The translations under genes were made by a program, and so were the position numbers. A DNA stretch of 5,674 nt from CAKSHC01 sp045594545. GTDB taxonomy: Bacteria; Bacillota; Clostridia; Oscillospirales; UMGS1783. Positions 5,482-5,674 of the stretch are shown here, piece by piece. Position 1 is the first letter of the stretch. Each line of letters begins with the position of its first letter. The notes below the pieces were generated by a model. The model did not search any database. It was given only the letters and a program-made list of their open reading frames with translations, and had not been told where the DNA came from. Where the stretch lies: contig JAZNYQ010000067.1 of assembly GCA_045594545.1 (NCBI GenBank), positions 1-5,674 of the forward strand, given 5' to 3'.

Positions 5482-5510
5482 TTGAAAAATATGACGCTGT
5501 GTGATATAAT
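5482..5510 (+). promoter_or_regulatory. Plus-strand promoter facing the amidohydrolase 3' end
   Basis: TTGAAA (5482-5487), a 17-nt spacer and TATAAT (5505-5510) with a TG extension (5502-5503) form a near-consensus promoter. Transcription would start near 5517, inside the 16-bp palindrome GTAATAATTATATTAC (5512-5527), and run antisense to the gene ending at 5524. No plus-strand ORF longer than about 10 codons follows in the window. Confidence 0.6.
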
Positions 5511-5523
5511 CGTAATAATTATA

Positions 5524-5674
5524 TTACAATGCGATATTTTGTTTTTTTAGCATACTGATCGCATTTTTATGAGTGGTAAGATCGCGTTCTTTGTCGGTTA
5601 GAGAAAGCCTGTTTATGATATCGACGAACTTAGATTGATCTGCCCATGGACAGTCTGTTGCAAAGAGGATTTTA
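5524..5674 (-). CDS. Amidohydrolase family protein, C-terminal end only
   Basis: Only the last 49 residues are in the window; the gene continues beyond base 5674. The piece reads KILFATDCPWADQSKFVDI and onward to a TAA at 5524-5526. This is the end of a TIM-barrel metal-dependent hydrolase of the amidohydrolase/TatD-like superfamily. The motif I-L-F-A-T-D-C-P-W is the strand-8 region, whose Asp is the conserved metal-site or catalytic aspartate. The helix after it (LTDKERDLTTHKNAISMLK) is typical of the C-terminal helix, where the Asn precedes the final ML or LF. Substrate and exact subfamily cannot be told from this fragment. No clear U-tract terminator follows before the tRNA promoter. Confidence 0.75.
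   Translation of the reverse strand, partial: KILFATDCPWADQSKFVDIINRLSLTDKERDLTTHKNAISMLKKQNIAL

Noticed and set aside
5063..5510. Inverted TTGAAA...TGATATAAT copies as mobile-element termini
   Set aside because: Similarity is limited to the -35 and -10 elements; the 17-nt spacers are otherwise unrelated, so shared promoter consensus explains it.

Overview
The window looks like chromosomal DNA from a low-to-moderate-GC Firmicute, most likely a gut-type Clostridia (Oscillospirales-like). This is inferred from strong GGAGG Shine-Dalgarno sites, TGnTATAAT extended -10 promoters, U-tract hairpin terminators, short tightly coupled operons, and a DUF3784-type membrane protein. No plasmid, phage or integrase gene is visible.

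Left part (1-1643): the window opens inside a plus-strand four-helix-bundle (23S rRNA intervening-sequence type) protein. It loses its C-terminal half exactly where a bidirectional terminator begins. That terminator closes a minus-strand operon of an ABC ATPase (915-1643) and an ABC-2 permease (187-918), which overlap by an ATGA.

Middle (1644-4500): a 186-bp divergent intergenic region carries back-to-back extended -10 promoters. The plus-strand promoter drives a cupin D-lyxose/D-mannose-type ketol-isomerase (1830-2516) and an overlapping PfkB-family fructokinase-like kinase (2516-3466). Facing them is a minus-strand DUF4432 / aldose-1-epimerase-like protein (3484-4440). One perfect hairpin with A and U tracts on both sides terminates both convergent units, and the kinase stop codon lies in its loop. 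Mutarotase-like protein, aldose-ketose isomerase and ketose kinase fit a small module that channels an aldose (D-mannose or D-lyxose) to a phosphorylated ketose. No sugar transporter or regulator is in view.

Right part (4500-5674): a stretch with an orphan plus-strand terminator and no convincing gene is followed by a minus-strand DUF3784-like membrane protein (4693-5025) with a near-consensus promoter. Upstream of it lies an unusual array (about 5092-5259) of small palindromes. Their GC-rich stems all differ, but they are joined by an almost invariant TGATATA spacer that flips to TATATCA half-way. Next comes tRNA-Val(GAC) on the minus strand, with a perfect TTGACA-17-TATAAT promoter and its own terminator. 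The window ends in the C-terminus of a minus-strand amidohydrolase. A well-formed plus-strand promoter points into the 3' end of that gene, suggesting an antisense or short RNA.

The palindrome array and the antisense-facing promoter are the least explained elements. No defence or other multi-gene novel system is evident.
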